The notes under the pieces: model-generated
The model's input: only the letters and a program-made list of their open reading frames with translations
Told to the model about the DNA's origin: nothing
The model's database searches: none
Made by a program: the position numbers and the translations under genes
Origin: CAVRRZ01 sp963723745
GTDB taxonomy: Bacteria; Actinomycetota; Actinomycetes; Mycobacteriales; Geodermatophilaceae
Direction: 5' to 3'
Assembly: GCA_963723745.1 (NCBI GenBank)
Contig: CAVRRZ010000002.1
Span: forward strand, 1 to 64,000
DNA length: 64,000 bases
Part shown: positions 62,974 to 64,000 of the stretch, piece by piece
How the letters are laid out: each line of letters begins with the position of its first letter
Numbering within the stretch: position 1 is the first letter of the stretch

Positions 62974-63963
62974 ATGTCCACCGTCTCCCCCGCCCTGTCC
63001 CTCGCCGTGCGGCCCGGCGCGCCCGCGATCCTGCGCGTCGGGCACCCCGCCGACCTGGCCGCCTGGTGCGCCGAGCACCGCGATGCCGTGCGCGCCGCCG
63101 TGACCGACTCCGGCGCCGTCCTGGTGCGCGGGCTCGGCCTGGCCGACGCGGACGCGGTCGGGACGGCGTTCCGGGCGCTGGCCACCGACCTCATGGCCGA
63201 GGAGGAGGCCTTCGCGCCCCGGCAGCGACTGGCCGACGGCGTGTATTCGGCGACCCCCTGGCCGGCCAATCAGCAGATGTGCATGCACGCCGAACTCAGC
63301 TACGCCGCCGAGTTCCCGTCCCTGCTGCTCTTCGCCTGCCTGACCGCGCCCGAGGGGGGCGGCGCGACGGCGCTCGCCGACGCGCCGACCGTGCTCGAGG
63401 CGCTGCCCGCCGAACTGACCGGCCGGTTCGAGCGGGACGGCTGGCTGCTGCTGCGCACCTACAACGACGAGATCGGCGCCTCGGTCGAGGAGTCCTTCGG
63501 CTCGGCCGACCGGGCGGTCGTCGAGCAACGATGCCGCGCACGGGGCATCGAGTTGGAGTGGCAGCCCGACGGGGGCCTGCGCACCCGGCAGCGGCGGCCG
63601 GCCGTCGTCCGCCATCCCCGGACCGGCAAGCGCTGCTGGTTCAACCAGATCGCCTTCCTCAACGAGTGGACGCTGGCGCCCGAGGTCCGTGAGTACCTCG
63701 TCGACGTCTACGGCCCCGACGGTCTGCCGTTCACGACCGCGTTCGGCGACGGCGAACCCATCGGCGAGGACGTGGTGGCGCTGATCAACCGGACCTACGA
63801 GGAGCACACCCGGCGGGAGCCCTGGCAGGCCGGCGACCTGCTGCTGGTCGACAACATCCGGACCGCGCACGGTCGGGAGCCGTACGCCGGTCCGCGCGAG
63901 GTGCTCGCCGGGCTGGCCGATCCGGTCCGGGCGGCCGACCTCACGAGCGGGTCCGGGCGATGA
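62974..63963 (+). CDS. TauD/TfdA-like Fe(II)/2-oxoglutarate dioxygenase (SyrP-type)
   Basis: 329 residues, GGAG before the ATG. Iron ligands: HAE in MHAELSYAAEFPS and the distal His in DNIRTAHGREPY; the 2-oxoglutarate Arg follows in the C-terminal part. This group (SyrP, clavaminate-synthase-like) hydroxylates carrier-bound or free amino acids in peptide pathways. It is cotranscribed with the NRPS genes and would decorate the activated residue. The stop overlaps the next start (ATGA). Confidence 0.85.
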   Translation: MSTVSPALSLAVRPGAPAILRVGHPADLAAWCAEHRDAVRAAVTDSGAVLVRGLGLADADAVGTAFRALATDLMAEEEAFAPRQRLADGVYSATPWPANQQMCMHAELSYAAEFPSLLLFACLTAPEGGGATALADAPTVLEALPAELTGRFERDGWLLLRTYNDEIGASVEESFGSADRAVVEQRCRARGIELEWQPDGGLRTRQRRPAVVRHPRTGKRCWFNQIAFLNEWTLAPEVREYLVDVYGPDGLPFTTAFGDGEPIGEDVVALINRTYEEHTRREPWQAGDLLLVDNIRTAHGREPYAGPREVLAGLADPVRAADLTSGSGR

Positions 63964-64000
63964 CCGCGCTGCAGCCCCGGCCGGCGGGCACGGACGGGAA
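63960..64000 (+). CDS. Start of the next cluster gene (incomplete)
   Basis: ATG overlapping the TauD stop by 4 bases; reads MTALQPRPAGTDG before the window ends. Too short to identify. The overlap suggests that the operon continues. Confidence 0.6.
   Translation, partial: MTALQPRPAGTDG

Noticed and set aside
1..64000. tRNA, rRNA and other RNA genes
   Set aside because: No cloverleaf-like segment with conserved GTTCGA-type loops was found by eye in the gaps. A covariance-model search would be decisive.

Overview
This is a 64-kb chromosomal window from a very GC-rich actinobacterium. The ribosomal, arginine and nitrate genes, the LOV/EAL/GGDEF signalling protein and the general gene content suggest a soil or rock actinomycete such as Geodermatophilaceae (Blastococcus, Modestobacter or Geodermatophilus). 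That family placement is an inference, not a measurement.

Layout. (1) 1-5.5 kb: the arginine operon argC-J-B-D-F-R on the minus strand, each gene overlapping the next by 4 bases, with ARG-box-like operators in front of argC. (2) 5.6-10 kb: pheS-pheT and an SDR gene, minus strand. (3) 10-12.4 kb: a plus-strand EAL-DICT-LOV-GGDEF cyclic-di-GMP protein. (4) 12.4-28.5 kb: a catabolic island for an aromatic compound. One long minus-strand operon carries Rieske oxygenase subunits, dehydrogenases, extradiol ring-cleavage, hydrolase, hydratase, aldolase and acylating acetaldehyde dehydrogenase genes plus ABC-transporter genes, with a divergent IclR regulator. A 1479-bp ISL3-type insertion sequence splits its permease gene. 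The island is bounded by an exact 35-bp direct repeat taken from the end of a DUF4873 gene. (5) 28.5-30.5 kb: DUF4873, TetR and AurF-like diiron oxygenase. (6) 30.7-33 kb: trmH/spoU, rplT, rpmI, infC. In many actinobacteria infC-rpmI-rplT-trmH lie close to pheS-pheT-argC, so about 20 kb has come between the two halves here. (7) 33-38.3 kb: PH-domain protein, metallo-hydrolase, P-loop kinase, NnaR-type regulator and nitrate/nitrite transporter. (8) 38.5-41.9 kb: redox and regulatory genes. (9) 41.9-47.4 kb: assimilatory nitrate reductase-nirB-nirD operon. (10) 47.5-55.6 kb: housekeeping genes (GNAT, ArfB, phosphotransferase, SDR, Ski2-like helicase, two TauE/SafE exporters). (11) 56.2-64 kb: the start of a nonribosomal-peptide-like cluster: an SbnA-like diamino-acid synthase, a membrane Pls-like protein with two carrier domains and no adenylation domain, a separate half-C/A/T protein and a TauD-type oxygenase. 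It runs off the right end.

Quality caution. In three stretches (about 5.9-9.8, 29.0-36.7 and 49.7-52.8 kb) conserved genes, including essential pheS, pheT and infC, are broken by many frameshifts. Most that I could read look like single extra bases. The remaining regions read cleanly. I treat these as probable sequence errors, not real pseudogenes, and give the full extent of each gene.
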